A DNA stretch of 64,000 bases, from positions 55,003 through 119,002 of the forward strand of contig CAKPFG010000003.1 of assembly GCA_934153675.1 (NCBI GenBank), written 5' to 3'. Below, piece after piece: positions 43,645-52,983 of this stretch (its first letter is position 1; each line of letters begins with the position of its first letter). The stretch is from an uncultured Bacilli bacterium (GTDB lineage Bacteria; Bacillota_I; Bacilli_A; RF39; UBA660). The position numbers and the translations under genes were made by a program. The notes beneath the pieces were generated by a model. The model was not told where the DNA came from, did no database searches, and worked only from the letters and a program-made list of their open reading frames with translations.

Positions 43645-44034
43645 TCATTTTGTTTCTAGTATTGCATCTACCTTATTTACTAAATTAAATTCAACTGTTT
43701 GTGTTGATGATTCTTTTGATGAAACTTTAATACTAACTTTAGGTGGGTCTTCATTAATATCATATATATCTATTTGATAAGATCTTGCCAATGATGCATT
43801 TTCTGCAAATCTTCTTAAAAAATTTTCAACAAATTTTTCTTGATCAATTCTTACTTTACCACTAGTATTATAAGTTGCAATATCAATAGCATCATACATA
43901 GCAGCCTCACTAGTTTCCCTTAAAATTGTATAATTATGTTGATCAGTATTAGTAGTCCTTTGAATAAAAAAGACAAAAACTATTGCTATAATTCCAAACA
44001 TAATTATAAAATATGCCCAAATTGAATCTTTCAT
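43645..44034 (-). CDS. Pilus-cluster single-helix protein, MKDS start (129 residues)
   Basis: MKDSIWAY, a membrane helix (FIIMFGIIAIVFVFFI), then an extracellular domain RETSEAAMYDAIDIATYN and FVENFLRRFAENASL. It resembles TadE/pseudopilin-like proteins and a Bacillota family of unknown function found with Tad genes. The MKD start is shared with the minor pilins at 38408-39652. It lies between cpaB and the large dockerin protein, 3 bases after the latter. Confidence 0.6.
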   Translation of the reverse strand: MKDSIWAYFIIMFGIIAIVFVFFIQRTTNTDQHNYTILRETSEAAMYDAIDIATYNTSGKVRIDQEKFVENFLRRFAENASLARSYQIDIYDINEDPPKVSIKVSSKESSTQTVEFNLVNKVDAILETK

Positions 44035-44037
44035 CTT

Positions 44038-47000
44038 TTAATCACCTAAACTTTCAACATTACAAAATTTATCATTAATACTACTATTTTTACATTTACC
44101 AGATGATTTTAAAGCATACGAAGTATCACTAAATACTTGTTTTACAAATGAACTTACACAATTATAACCATTTTTACAATTTAAGTTAAAATCATCATAT
44201 TTTTTATCTTTATTATATTTTCTTATTTTCTTAATATTATCTGCTGTTAATGTAAAGCTATATAAAGGTTCCTTTTTAGAGTTAGAATTTTCTTTTTTTG
44301 TTATATATTTATCAACAGTATTATTAATAATGCTACTATCATTTGTGTTTTTAGAAGTGTATGCAGTACAGAACGAGTCATTATAGCTTTTTGAGTCTAT
44401 TTCAAAACCGATGGTATCATTTTCCGTTGTATCAATTTTATTAAAATTAAATTCACTAGAAATCATATAATCTCTAAATCTTATTAAATCATATATATTT
44501 ACCCTACCATTGTCATCAATATCTGCATTTTTTAAAGATAAATTATTACTATCAATATCTTTAACAGATTCAAATATATATTGATTTAAAAGATTAAAAT
44601 CTTCAATGTCAACCTTACCATCTAAATTTACATCTCCCTTTTTTATTGCTGAACTATTGGATATATTTCCAACATTATAAGCGTTTTGCTCATAATTTTG
44701 ATAATTCAAAATTATTTTATTTTCGTTCATAGTTGTATATGTTAAAATAATATAATTCATTATGTCATAGACATATTTATTAGTCTTTTCATTCTTAAAA
44801 GTACAAATATGAGTGCAATTAGTAGAACTATCAATATTTTGAATATAATTTTGACCTGTTCCATTATAATCAGAAAGAAATTCACTAAGTATATATTGTG
44901 CATTAATTACACCATTTTTCCACCATACTTTTCCACTTGGATCTATACCATATTCACCAGCAAGATATTTATTAAGTATACTATCAGCATTAGAACTACC
45001 ACCAAGTCTAGCGTCTGATGTAATAAAATAATTAGTAAGGCCATTAAAAATTATGTCAGCATCTTCCTGAGTAATTTTTCCATCATTATTTATATCACCA
45101 TTTTTTATAACATTCACTTTATCTTCAGATGTTAAAATATCTTTATTATATAAATAATACTCAATTAGTAAAACATCATAATATGTAATTGCAGGATTAG
45201 TATCTCTTATAGCACTACCGTTAATATCTCCTAAAAATGTCCCATTATTAGAAAATATATCAACTGACTCTGTTATGTCTTTTGTTTCAGTAGAAGATAC
45301 ATCATCATCACTATTTGTTGAAAAATTACACCAATTTGTTCCAGTATAACGCAAATGCCCATCTTTCGTTAAAAATGGATTTTCAGTATCTATTGTTCTA
45401 AATAAAGCAGATTCTGTTCTATTTATTTTTTTCAAATCATAAGGGCAAGACACTGTTGATGTTGTATGTCCATTTACTATAAATGATATATCACTATTTC
45501 CCTGTTTTGATTTATTAATATTAACAGGAACTCCTTTTCCTAAAGAAATACAATTACCACCACATTCAGAAATTTTTTTCATTTTTTGATCTTTTTTAGA
45601 TATACCATAAATATCGTCATAATCGTAAATAATCGTGCCAGAAACTGAAAATTGCTGATTTCCACTGCCATTATAATTTATTTTCCCATTGCTAATCTTA
45701 ACATTAGTAGACGTTGCTAATGTACTAGCATCTAATTTTGGTTTTATTCTATAATTATTATTCAAAAAATTTATATTAATAATAGGTAACACATCAGATA
45801 AACTAATTTTTGCTGATGAGATGTTTATTGCATTACAAGTTATTGATAAACTAACATTTAAATCATCTGGATTATTTATAGCATAAAGTAATGATATATC
45901 ATTTGCACTATTATTATTAACAAACAAATTGCTATTTACAGTATAAGAATAATCACAATACAAATAACCATTTTCAATTGGTGTTATAACCTTATTATTT
46001 ATACTAGAACTATCGCAATTTAATAAAGATGTAGAAGTTTCATTTTTGCAAGATGGCGAACTAAGATTAAGTAGGCCATTTTGTTTATATTTATTATACA
46101 AAGCAGACAAATTTTTTTTGGCTTTTAATTCACTTTCACAACTATCTGGAGATTTTTGAGATATCGTAACCTTTGTTCCCTTTTTTGCACTTTTGGTTAT
46201 AGATACTTTTTTAGTATAATTAGGAGTCATTTTTTGCACAGATGAGTATGCAGTTGCACGACAATAATATCTTTGAGCTTGCGAAAAATTTTTAGTTGCT
46301 GTAACTATTAAAGTAATATTGTGTTCACCAGTAGATAACGCATTTATTGTTGCACTCGCTTTTATATTCGTTTTTCCATTTTTTTCTATTTTTCCAGAAT
46401 ATGTTTTTGTATCTACCTTTACACTAACAGAAAATTCACTAAGAGATGGACAAGTAATATTTTTATTGTTTTTATCCTTGCAAGTAATTGTAGCGCTTAC
46501 ATTACCGCTTTTCCCTTTTTTAACATTATCCGAAATACTTAAACTACCAACTTCAAGTTTTAAATAGTTATATTTTTCATAATTGTTATATGCATTTATA
46601 CCAGCATTATATAATTTTTTATAAATACTATTGTTCGATATTGAAGAATATGGTATTTTATTCACATTAGAACCCAAATTTTTCTTATATAAGAAATCAT
46701 TTATAGCATATTCTGCATAGTAGTAATTTTGCCAAGTTGTAGTTTGATTACTACTTTTTGCACTTTGAATTATAGAACCAATAGCTGCTGCTATACGTCC
46801 ATTATTATAGCTATTACTACTCCAATTTTCCTTGCTACAAGTATCTGCATTATGAACACGCCCTGGTGCATACGCTTTAAAAGAAACGCAATAAGCCTTT
46901 CCATCCCAATTTGCACTACCTTTATTTTTTTTATAATGTTTTTTATAAATATTTCCATATCCATAATTTATTAAGCCATTACTATAAGCACTAACGTGAT

Positions 47001-47115
47001 CAACATATATTTTACTAGAAAAGCCATCTAATGCTTTTACAAATCGATTATTATTAAATAAAAAAGAAAAAAATACAAATAATAATGTAAAAATAAACAA
47101 ATTTAGCTTTTTCAT
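44038..47115 (-). CDS. Giant dockerin-containing surface protein heading the pilus cluster
   Basis: 1025 residues. Signal peptide (about 1-28); an N-terminal Cys-containing domain (about 30-185) with YCVSFKAYAPG and YYYAEYAINDFL that loosely recalls thioester adhesion domains, but without the usual Gln; beta-rich repeats (about 185-560) with many Cys; then three dockerin-like clusters with EF-hand loops (GDINNDGKITQEDA, GDVNLDGKVDIEDF, ADIDDNGRVNIYDL). No LPxTG or membrane tail is seen, so it may be held through dockerin-cohesin contacts or be the pilus cargo or adhesin. It overlaps nothing and starts the minus-strand cluster. Confidence 0.65.
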   Translation of the reverse strand: MKKLNLFIFTLLFVFFSFLFNNNRFVKALDGFSSKIYVDHVSAYSNGLINYGYGNIYKKHYKKNKGSANWDGKAYCVSFKAYAPGRVHNADTCSKENWSSNSYNNGRIAAAIGSIIQSAKSSNQTTTWQNYYYAEYAINDFLYKKNLGSNVNKIPYSSISNNSIYKKLYNAGINAYNNYEKYNYLKLEVGSLSISDNVKKGKSGNVSATITCKDKNNKNITCPSLSEFSVSVKVDTKTYSGKIEKNGKTNIKASATINALSTGEHNITLIVTATKNFSQAQRYYCRATAYSSVQKMTPNYTKKVSITKSAKKGTKVTISQKSPDSCESELKAKKNLSALYNKYKQNGLLNLSSPSCKNETSTSLLNCDSSSINNKVITPIENGYLYCDYSYTVNSNLFVNNNSANDISLLYAINNPDDLNVSLSITCNAINISSAKISLSDVLPIININFLNNNYRIKPKLDASTLATSTNVKISNGKINYNGSGNQQFSVSGTIIYDYDDIYGISKKDQKMKKISECGGNCISLGKGVPVNINKSKQGNSDISFIVNGHTTSTVSCPYDLKKINRTESALFRTIDTENPFLTKDGHLRYTGTNWCNFSTNSDDDVSSTETKDITESVDIFSNNGTFLGDINGSAIRDTNPAITYYDVLLIEYYLYNKDILTSEDKVNVIKNGDINNDGKITQEDADIIFNGLTNYFITSDARLGGSSNADSILNKYLAGEYGIDPSGKVWWKNGVINAQYILSEFLSDYNGTGQNYIQNIDSSTNCTHICTFKNEKTNKYVYDIMNYIILTYTTMNENKIILNYQNYEQNAYNVGNISNSSAIKKGDVNLDGKVDIEDFNLLNQYIFESVKDIDSNNLSLKNADIDDNGRVNIYDLIRFRDYMISSEFNFNKIDTTENDTIGFEIDSKSYNDSFCTAYTSKNTNDSSIINNTVDKYITKKENSNSKKEPLYSFTLTADNIKKIRKYNKDKKYDDFNLNCKNGYNCVSSFVKQVFSDTSYALKSSGKCKNSSINDKFCNVESLGD

Positions 47116-47217
47116 CTACCCACCTACCTAATCACCTATTCTTACACAATTTTAACATAATTATTATTTTTTGTATATAGTATTTTTATAATTTTCATGA
47201 ATTTTAAATATGATTAT

Positions 47218-47245
47218 TGAAAAATTAAATGAAAAAGATTATAAT
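47218..47245 (+). promoter_or_regulatory. Promoter of scpA-scpB
   Basis: TTGAAA (47218-47223) and TATAAT (47240-47245) with a 16-base spacer, about 16 bases of leader before the ATG at 47268. Confidence 0.6.
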
Positions 47246-47267
47246 GTTTAAAGTATTGGAGAAAATT

Positions 47268-47987
47268 ATGGAATATGAGGTAAAAACAGAACAATTTGAA
47301 GGCCCATTAGACTTATTATTACACTTAATAAAAAAAGATAATATTGATATATTCGAAATAAGTATTTCTAAAATAACAGAACAATACTTAAATTATATTA
47401 ATTTAATGAAAGAAAAAAATTTAGATATCAAAAGTGAATACCTTGTCTTAGCCGCAGAATTAATTGAATTAAAATCAAAACTATTACTTCCTAACAAAAG
47501 TGAAGAAATTGAAGAAGAAATTGAAGAAGAAAAGGGAAATTTAATTAATAGAATATTAGAATATGAAAAATATAAGGAAATTTCTAAAAATTTTAAGCAA
47601 CTAGAAAGCATTAGAAAAACAGTCCACACAAGAATATCCAAAGAAATTTTTAAATATAAAAATGATCAAATTAATAACTTAGATTTTGACTTAAATGATT
47701 TAATGTTAGCTTTTAAAAATTTTTTGAGAAATAAAGAATTAGAGAAACCATTAAAAACAAAAATTGAAAAAAAAGAATATTCTATAGAAAAAAGATGTTT
47801 AGAAATTAAAGTTAGATTAAAAAAGCAAAAATGCATTAATTTTGATGAACTATTTGAAATTAAAACTAAAGATTTTGTTGTTGTAACTTTTCTAGCAATG
47901 CTCTCTTTAGTAAAAAAGAAAGAAATTGCAATAGAACAAGAAAATAATTTTAATAAAATTATTATAAAAAGAAGGGAGATTTTATGA
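47268..47987 (+). CDS. scpA: Segregation and condensation protein A (ScpA)
   Basis: Kleisin of the SMC-ScpAB complex that organises the chromosome. 239 residues with the N-terminal EQFEGPLDLLLHLIKK and EYLVLAAELIELKSKLLLP signatures, an acidic middle, and a C-terminal winged helix (VVVTFLAMLSLVKKKEI). The frame is open 13 codons further, but the ATG at 47268 has TTGGAG correctly spaced, fits the promoter and gives the family N-terminus. scpB overlaps its stop by 4 bases. Confidence 0.95.
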   Translation: MEYEVKTEQFEGPLDLLLHLIKKDNIDIFEISISKITEQYLNYINLMKEKNLDIKSEYLVLAAELIELKSKLLLPNKSEEIEEEIEEEKGNLINRILEYEKYKEISKNFKQLESIRKTVHTRISKEIFKYKNDQINNLDFDLNDLMLAFKNFLRNKELEKPLKTKIEKKEYSIEKRCLEIKVRLKKQKCINFDELFEIKTKDFVVVTFLAMLSLVKKKEIAIEQENNFNKIIIKRREIL

Positions 47988-48541
47988 AAGCAGCTTTAGA
48001 AGGTTTACTTTTCATAAGTGGTGATGAAGGACTTGATATAAATCAGATTACAAATATTTTAGATATTGATATCATAGAAGCAAAAAATATCATTAAACAG
48101 TTATATAATGATTTACTAAGTTCTGAAAGAGGAATAAAGCTTGAATTTCTTGGGGAAAAATTTAAATTAACCACTAAAACACAACATGCTAAATATTATG
48201 AAAAATTAGTAAATAGTGAACAAGAAAGCAAACTATCACAATCAGGATTAGAAGTTTTATCAATTATAGCTTATAATCAGCCCATATCACGCGTTGAAAT
48301 AGACCAAATTAGAGGTGTTAATAGTTCATATATAGTTAGGAAATTAGTTTTAAAAAACTTGATTGTTGAATGTGGTAAATCAAATGAACCTGGTAGACCT
48401 TTATTATATAAAGTAACAGATCAATTTTTAAACTATTTTGGATTAGGCACGATTAAGGATCTTCCTAATGTTGATAAAAAAGAAATAATTACAAATAATA
48501 ACACCGACATATTTGATACCAAATACAAAGAAATCGAATAA
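47984..48541 (+). CDS. scpB: Segregation and condensation protein B (ScpB)
   Basis: 185 residues with two winged helices: ALEGLLFISGDEGLDINQI at the start and LEVLSIIAYNQPISRVEIDQ with VIVECG-like GRPLLYKVTDQFLNYFGL later, all typical of ScpB. It dimerises and binds ScpA in the SMC complex. ATG overlaps the scpA stop; AAGGGAGATTTT lies before it. A tRNA gene follows. Confidence 0.96.
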   Translation: MKAALEGLLFISGDEGLDINQITNILDIDIIEAKNIIKQLYNDLLSSERGIKLEFLGEKFKLTTKTQHAKYYEKLVNSEQESKLSQSGLEVLSIIAYNQPISRVEIDQIRGVNSSYIVRKLVLKNLIVECGKSNEPGRPLLYKVTDQFLNYFGLGTIKDLPNVDKKEIITNNNTDIFDTKYKEIE

Positions 48542-48575
48542 TTTATAATAAACTATTTTAAAATGAATAATTATA

Positions 48576-48584
48576 TGATATAAT
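48576..48584 (+). promoter_or_regulatory. Extended -10 promoter of tRNA-Leu
   Basis: TGATATAAT gives a perfect -10 (48579-48584) with a TGn extension. The predicted start is a few bases before the tRNA 5' end at 48594. Confidence 0.6.
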
Positions 48585-48593
48585 TATTACATT

Positions 48594-48680
48594 GCTCGTG
48601 TGATGAAATCGGTAGACGTGCCAGACTCAAAATCTGGTGGTGGTAACACCGTATCGGTTCGAGTCCGATCACGAGCACCA
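48594..48680 (+). tRNA. tRNA-Leu (anticodon CAA)
   Basis: Cloverleaf by eye: acceptor GCTCGTG pairs with CACGAGC (48670-48676), anticodon stem CCAGA/TCTGG around loop CTCAAAA giving anticodon CAA, a long variable arm (GGTG-GTAA-CACC) typical of class II leucine tRNAs, T arm ATCGG-TTCGAGT-CCGAT, discriminator A and an encoded CCA at 48678-48680. It decodes UUG. Confidence 0.95.
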
Positions 48681-48722
48681 GATTAATAGGAAACTCGAAC
48701 TTTTCGAGTAGTAATAAATATT

Positions 48723-48748
48723 AACTAGAAGTACCGTCTAGTTTTTTT
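48723..48748 (+). terminator. Terminator after tRNA-Leu
   Basis: Stem AACTAGA / TCTAGTT (48723-48729 with 48737-48743) followed by a T-run. A second small palindrome (ACTCGAA/TTCGAGT, about 48693-48708) lies between it and the tRNA. Confidence 0.75.
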
Positions 48749-48776
48749 GTTATTATAAGGAAAGTGAGGAGTTTTA

Positions 48777-49054
48777 ATGGATGTTGTAAAAATATTAGAA
48801 GTTGAAAAGGGAGTTTCAAAAAGAATTGATATGATATGTAGATTTGCTTGCTGTAAATATACTATTAAACAAGGAATAAACAAGGAAGTATTATCAATAT
48901 TAAAGGAAGTAATATTGCTTATGTAAGTCCACATATTATAACAATCAAGGGGAATAATTATTTAATATTTAATAGAAGTGATAAAATTTTTGTAAATGAT
49001 TATTCTAAATGTATTAAATTAAAAGATATGGAAGTTCATATTAAAAACAATTAA
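48777..49054 (+). pseudogene. Small island gene broken by an 11-base tandem duplication
   Basis: ATG with GAGGAGTTTTA begins MDVVKILEVEKGVSKRID and continues to CCKYTIKQG, where AAACAAGGAAT (48867-48877) is followed by a near-copy AAACAAGGAAG (48878-48888). Removing one 11-base unit restores a single frame: KQGSIINIKGSNIAYVSPHI, then TIKGNNYLIFNRSDKIF to a TAA at 49054, about 88 residues. As it stands the product ends early. The family is unknown; it may be an island-borne small protein. Confidence 0.55.
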
Positions 49055-49165
49055 ATATTTTAAAACTAGGCGTACAAAAAGGAAGTGAAATACTTGAGGT
49101 TAAAAGTATGGACTTTTTGTGCTTTTAATCTCTTTCAAAAAAATAATAGAAAGAGAGATGAAACT

Positions 49166-51007
49166 ATGAACGATGAAAAGAAAATTGCAGATATTTATAT
49201 TAGAGTTAGTACACTTGGTCAAGCAAGAGAAGGTTTTAGTTTACCTGAGCAAAAAGAAAAACTAATTGAATTTTGTAAATCTAAAGGATATGAAATTCAC
49301 AAAATATATGCTGATGAAGGAATAAGTGCTAAAGATGATAAAAGGCCAGCATATCAACAAATGATAAATGATATTAAAAATGGTATAATTAATGTCATAG
49401 TAGCTTTAAAATTAGATAGATTAACTAGAAGTGTTTTTGACGTAGAAAAACTAATGAAAATATTAGAAAAATATGGTTGTGATTTAGATTGTAAAGATGA
49501 TGATTCTAATACATTAACCTCTAATGGAAGAATGTATATAAGACTAACGACTGCGTTTAGTCAAAATGAAATTGAGAGATGTTCAGAAAGAACAAAGTTT
49601 GGTATGGTTGGTGCTATCAAAGCAGGACACATTCCAAATAGAACTCCAATAGGATTTAAAAGAATTGATAAAAAATTAGTACCAGATGAATTAACAAAAA
49701 ATATCATAATTAGAATGTATGATTTATATTTTGAAGGAAAAAGTTATCACGGTATTGCTAATATTTATAATAAAGAAGAAATATTAGGTAGAATAAATTA
49801 GTTAGATTCTACCATTCAAAGGATAATGACTAATGAACTTTATAAAGGAGATTTTGTTCATGGAAAAAGAACTAAACATCCCATATATTATGAAGATGTT
49901 GTTGAACCAATAGTAGCAAAAGAAAAATGGAATGCTTGTCAGTATCAAACTAAGAGAAATGCTAGACACTATGAAAGAACTGCAACTTACCTTTTTACTA
50001 ATAAATTAAAATGTTCAGTATGTGTTAATTTCTTAGGTGATAAAACTACTACTAAAAGAAAAAGTGGTAAGAAATATTATTACTATAAATGCGAAAAATG
50101 TAGAACTAACTACAAAGAAGATACTATAAGAGATGGATTACTACTTCAATTATATGACCTAATAAGAAAAGATAATTTAATCAATAAATATTACATACCA
50201 TTTATAAAACACAAACAAGAAGATAATACTAAAGATTATAAAAATGAATTGAAGGAATTAGAAAAACAAGAAGAAAGAATTAAATGTGCTTATCTAAATG
50301 GTGTTGTTAAAATAAATGAGTTTGATAACGAATTAAAAAGTATTAGATATAAAATTGATAACATTAATAAAAAGATTAAAGAAATAAAACAATGTGAAAA
50401 CTTTAATTTTACTACTAATGATTTATTAATTTTAGAAAATACAGAAACGATTGATACTTTTGTTAATCCTGATATATTTTTAACTAATATTCTAAAATTA
50501 ACTAATGCTTCAAGAGAAGAAATGAAAAGAATAATTGGTACTTATATTGATAATATTGAAGTTAAAAAAGTTGGAAATAAAATAGAATTATTAAATATTG
50601 AATATAGAAAAAGTTTTCTAACTGATTTAGTAAATTATCATAATAAGTATGGTGTTCCATATAATTTTAATATTTTTAGTGATGAAAAAGGCTTTAAAAT
50701 ACCTATGAATCACGAAGGTAAAACAAGTTTACAAGCAAAAGAATACTTTAATAAACTACAAGAAATTGTTTCAGAAAACAGTTTAAAACTAAATTATTAT
50801 GAAACTGAAACAGATAGTAAATTAGAAGATATTAGTTTTGAACCTACTGAAGATTATGAACAAATATTAAGATTAATAGTTTTAACAGATACTAAAAATT
50901 ATAATGATAAAACTTTAAGATTAGGAGTTATTACTTTAGATTTAGAAAGTGCATTATATTCTCGTTTAAATAGAAAAGAGTCACTAAATGAGTTATGCAA
51001 TATTTAG
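49166..51007 (+). pseudogene. Large serine recombinase interrupted by one amber codon
   Basis: Two halves in the same frame separated by a single TAG at 49799-49801. The N-terminal half has the resolvase domain with nucleophile Ser15 in DIYIRVSTLGQAREGFSL and VVALKLDRLTRS. The C-terminal half has the recombinase domain (MTNELYKGDFVHGKRTKHPI), a zinc ribbon (LKCSVCVNF...KCEKC) and a coiled coil. The stop replaces the residue before LDSTI, where relatives usually have Trp; TGG to TAG would explain it. Readthrough would give about 613 residues. The start at 49166 gives the normal N-terminus, though the frame opens at 49085. Confidence 0.8.
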
Positions 51008-52229
51008 ATGTCAAAGTATTAACACATTAAACGATTTATCACATATTGGTAGTCGTAATAAACGAGAAAAAGAATCTTATAAATCTAATCCTGATATAAG
51101 AAAAGAAGATAGTAAAAACAATATACAATTAGTTAAGTGTGATAAGAAGTATAGAGAAAAATTTTATGAAATTACTAAAGAATATCGAAAAGAACACGAA
51201 GAAAAGATGAAAACTATTAGACAAGATAAATATAAAACTTTTGATCAGATGGTAGATGATTCTAAAAGTTGTGTAGCAGATGAAATGATATTTACAAGTG
51301 ACCCAGAATTCTTTAAAGATATGTCAAAAGAAAAAATATTAAAATGGGCTAATGGATGTATGGAGTTTGTTTATAATGATTTGGGTTATACTAAAGAACA
51401 AGTAATACATTCGGTATTACATTTAGATGAAAGAACACCACACATTCATTGTGTAGTAGTTCCTCTTATTAAAAAGTTTGATAAAAGAGTTAATAAAGAA
51501 AGATATTCTATTTCTAAAAGAGATTATATTAAAGACCAAAATTATTTAAGTATATTACAAGATAAATATTGCTTTAGATTAAATAATTTGGGTTTTAAAT
51601 TGGAACGTGGAGAAAAAGGAACTAAAATAAAAAATCTTTCTTTAGGAGAGTTAAAAGGTATAACTAGACAATATGAAAGACTTGCTAATAAAAGTAAAAA
51701 GAATATTGAAAATGAATATTTAAAAATTATTAATATGTTAAAATTTTCTAAAAAGAAAGCTTTTTCAGATTCAATTATTCTTAATGGTGAATCATATCAC
51801 ATCTTACTAAAATATTTAGATTTATATACAAAAGAAATTCAAAATCAAGTAATATATCAAAACTTTTTTAATGATTTAGATGACTATATTTTTAATTATA
51901 AAGAGTTAGAAAAAAAATATAATCACTCAGAAAAAGTAATAGATAATTTAGAAGAAGAATGTGAAAAGTTAGACCAAAATAATAATAACTTAATTGACTT
52001 TATCAAGCATATATTAGAAATATTAAAAGACTTTTTTAGAAGAATACTACTTTCTAAAAATGAAAGTGATAAGAATAAAACTATAGACATTTTAAAAAAA
52101 TGTTATGAAAAAGATTTATATAATTCTTATGATTTAATATATATTTCTAAAGATACCGATAAAGAAATAGAAGTAAACGAATTAATAAAAGAAGAAACAT
52201 TAGAAAAAGAATACGACTATTTTGATTAG
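50988..52229 (+). CDS. MobV family relaxase (plasmid mobilisation/Pre-like)
   Basis: 413 residues. Begins MSYAIFRCQSINTLNDL, the MobV N-terminus with the motif I region, has motif III as HLDERTPHIHCVVVP (the HxDExxPHxH metal-binding histidines) at about 143-157, and a C-terminal coiled-coil region. It nicks DNA at oriT and starts transfer by a helper system. The start overlaps the recombinase stop by 20 bases. The island thus looks mobilisable but has no own transfer channel; the chromosomal T4SS here is not known to serve it. Confidence 0.9.
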   Translation: MSYAIFRCQSINTLNDLSHIGSRNKREKESYKSNPDIRKEDSKNNIQLVKCDKKYREKFYEITKEYRKEHEEKMKTIRQDKYKTFDQMVDDSKSCVADEMIFTSDPEFFKDMSKEKILKWANGCMEFVYNDLGYTKEQVIHSVLHLDERTPHIHCVVVPLIKKFDKRVNKERYSISKRDYIKDQNYLSILQDKYCFRLNNLGFKLERGEKGTKIKNLSLGELKGITRQYERLANKSKKNIENEYLKIINMLKFSKKKAFSDSIILNGESYHILLKYLDLYTKEIQNQVIYQNFFNDLDDYIFNYKELEKKYNHSEKVIDNLEEECEKLDQNNNNLIDFIKHILEILKDFFRRILLSKNESDKNKTIDILKKCYEKDLYNSYDLIYISKDTDKEIEVNELIKEETLEKEYDYFD

Positions 52230-52269
52230 CCGTATTCTTTGCTTATACTAAATTTTTGATAATTTAGAA

Positions 52270-52303
52270 ACACGCTTGCAAATTGACACATCAATTAGCG
52301 TGT
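52270..52303. repeat. Nested inverted repeat after the relaxase gene, candidate oriT or terminator
   Basis: Outer arms ACACGCT (52270-52276) and AGCGTGT (52297-52303), inner arms AATTGA (52281-52286) and TCAATT (52291-52296) with a CACA loop. The right edge TTAGCGTGTGTAA resembles the TAGTGTG-TTA nick region of MobV plasmids of the pMV158 type. There is no good T-run, which argues against a plain terminator. oriT identity is inference. Confidence 0.45.
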
Positions 52304-52342
52304 GTAAAAATGACTTGTCTTTTTAAATCCTAGAAACATATA

Positions 52343-52867
52343 TTATCTGTGAATACTATTTGTGTTTGTATCAGTTTGTTCGTCATAATAACCAAATGCT
52401 ATATTAACATCATGAGTTAGTTTTGAAGCTTCTGCTAGAGATATTTCACTGCTTTGAACTTTTGATTTAATATTTGCTAACATTTGATTTTTTTCTTGTT
52501 CTAATTGTTCAGGAGATTTTTGCTCAGCAACTAAATGCGATTCATTAGCATTAGAAGATAAAACGCCTCCAACAATATTCATATTAGTAGGTCTTTCTCC
52601 TAAATGATGTTGAACACTAATATCTGCTATTTTTTTATCATTTTCTTTTTGATCATATAAACTTAATGATTTTTCTAAACTTTCAACTTGTTTTTTTAAG
52701 GCTTCTAATCTTTCATATCCTTTTTCCATTGCTTGTTGAATTGATTCGTTGCTTAGATAAGTTTCACCACTTTTCCATTTTTCAACAAAATTTTCTATTT
52801 TAGACTCTAACTCAATTCTTTCGTTTAACGCTTTCAAATATTCCTTGTATATTTCATTCCTATTCAT
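52343..52867 (-). CDS. Coiled-coil protein of the mobile island
   Basis: 174 residues, hydrophilic, no membrane helix. A heptad-rich helical stretch (about 1-75, including GYERLEALKKQVESLEKSLS) is followed by a Gly/Ser/Asn hinge and a second helical stretch (QLEQEKNQMLANIKSKVQ). I do not recognise a family. It is on the opposite strand to the relaxase and DUF3800 gene, with AAGGAGGTACTTTAT before the ATG. It could be a mobilisation accessory or regulator; no direct evidence. Confidence 0.6.
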   Translation of the reverse strand: MNRNEIYKEYLKALNERIELESKIENFVEKWKSGETYLSNESIQQAMEKGYERLEALKKQVESLEKSLSLYDQKENDKKIADISVQHHLGERPTNMNIVGGVLSSNANESHLVAEQKSPEQLEQEKNQMLANIKSKVQSSEISLAEASKLTHDVNIAFGYYDEQTDTNTNSIHR

Positions 52868-52944
52868 ATAAAGTACCTCCTTGTATAAATTATATCATAA
52901 TTTTTTATAATTTTACTAAAAATACAAAAACAATTTTAAATATA

Positions 52945-52953
52945 TGGTATACT
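52945..52953 (+). promoter_or_regulatory. Promoter of the DUF3800 gene
   Basis: TGGTATACT, an extended -10 (TATACT at 52948-52953). A second TATAAT follows at 52957-52962. No clear -35. Confidence 0.45.
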
Positions 52954-52983
52954 AGATATAATTGATTTTAGGAGATGATAAAT

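Noticed and set aside
22900..47115. T4SS block as an integrative conjugative element
   Set aside because: No relaxase, integrase, replication gene or flanking repeats are seen, and the block runs continuously into Tad genes between housekeeping genes.
48594..48680. tRNA-Leu 3' end as the attachment site of the island
   Set aside because: The recombinase is of the serine type, which rarely uses tRNA genes, and I found no repeat of the tRNA 3' end downstream.
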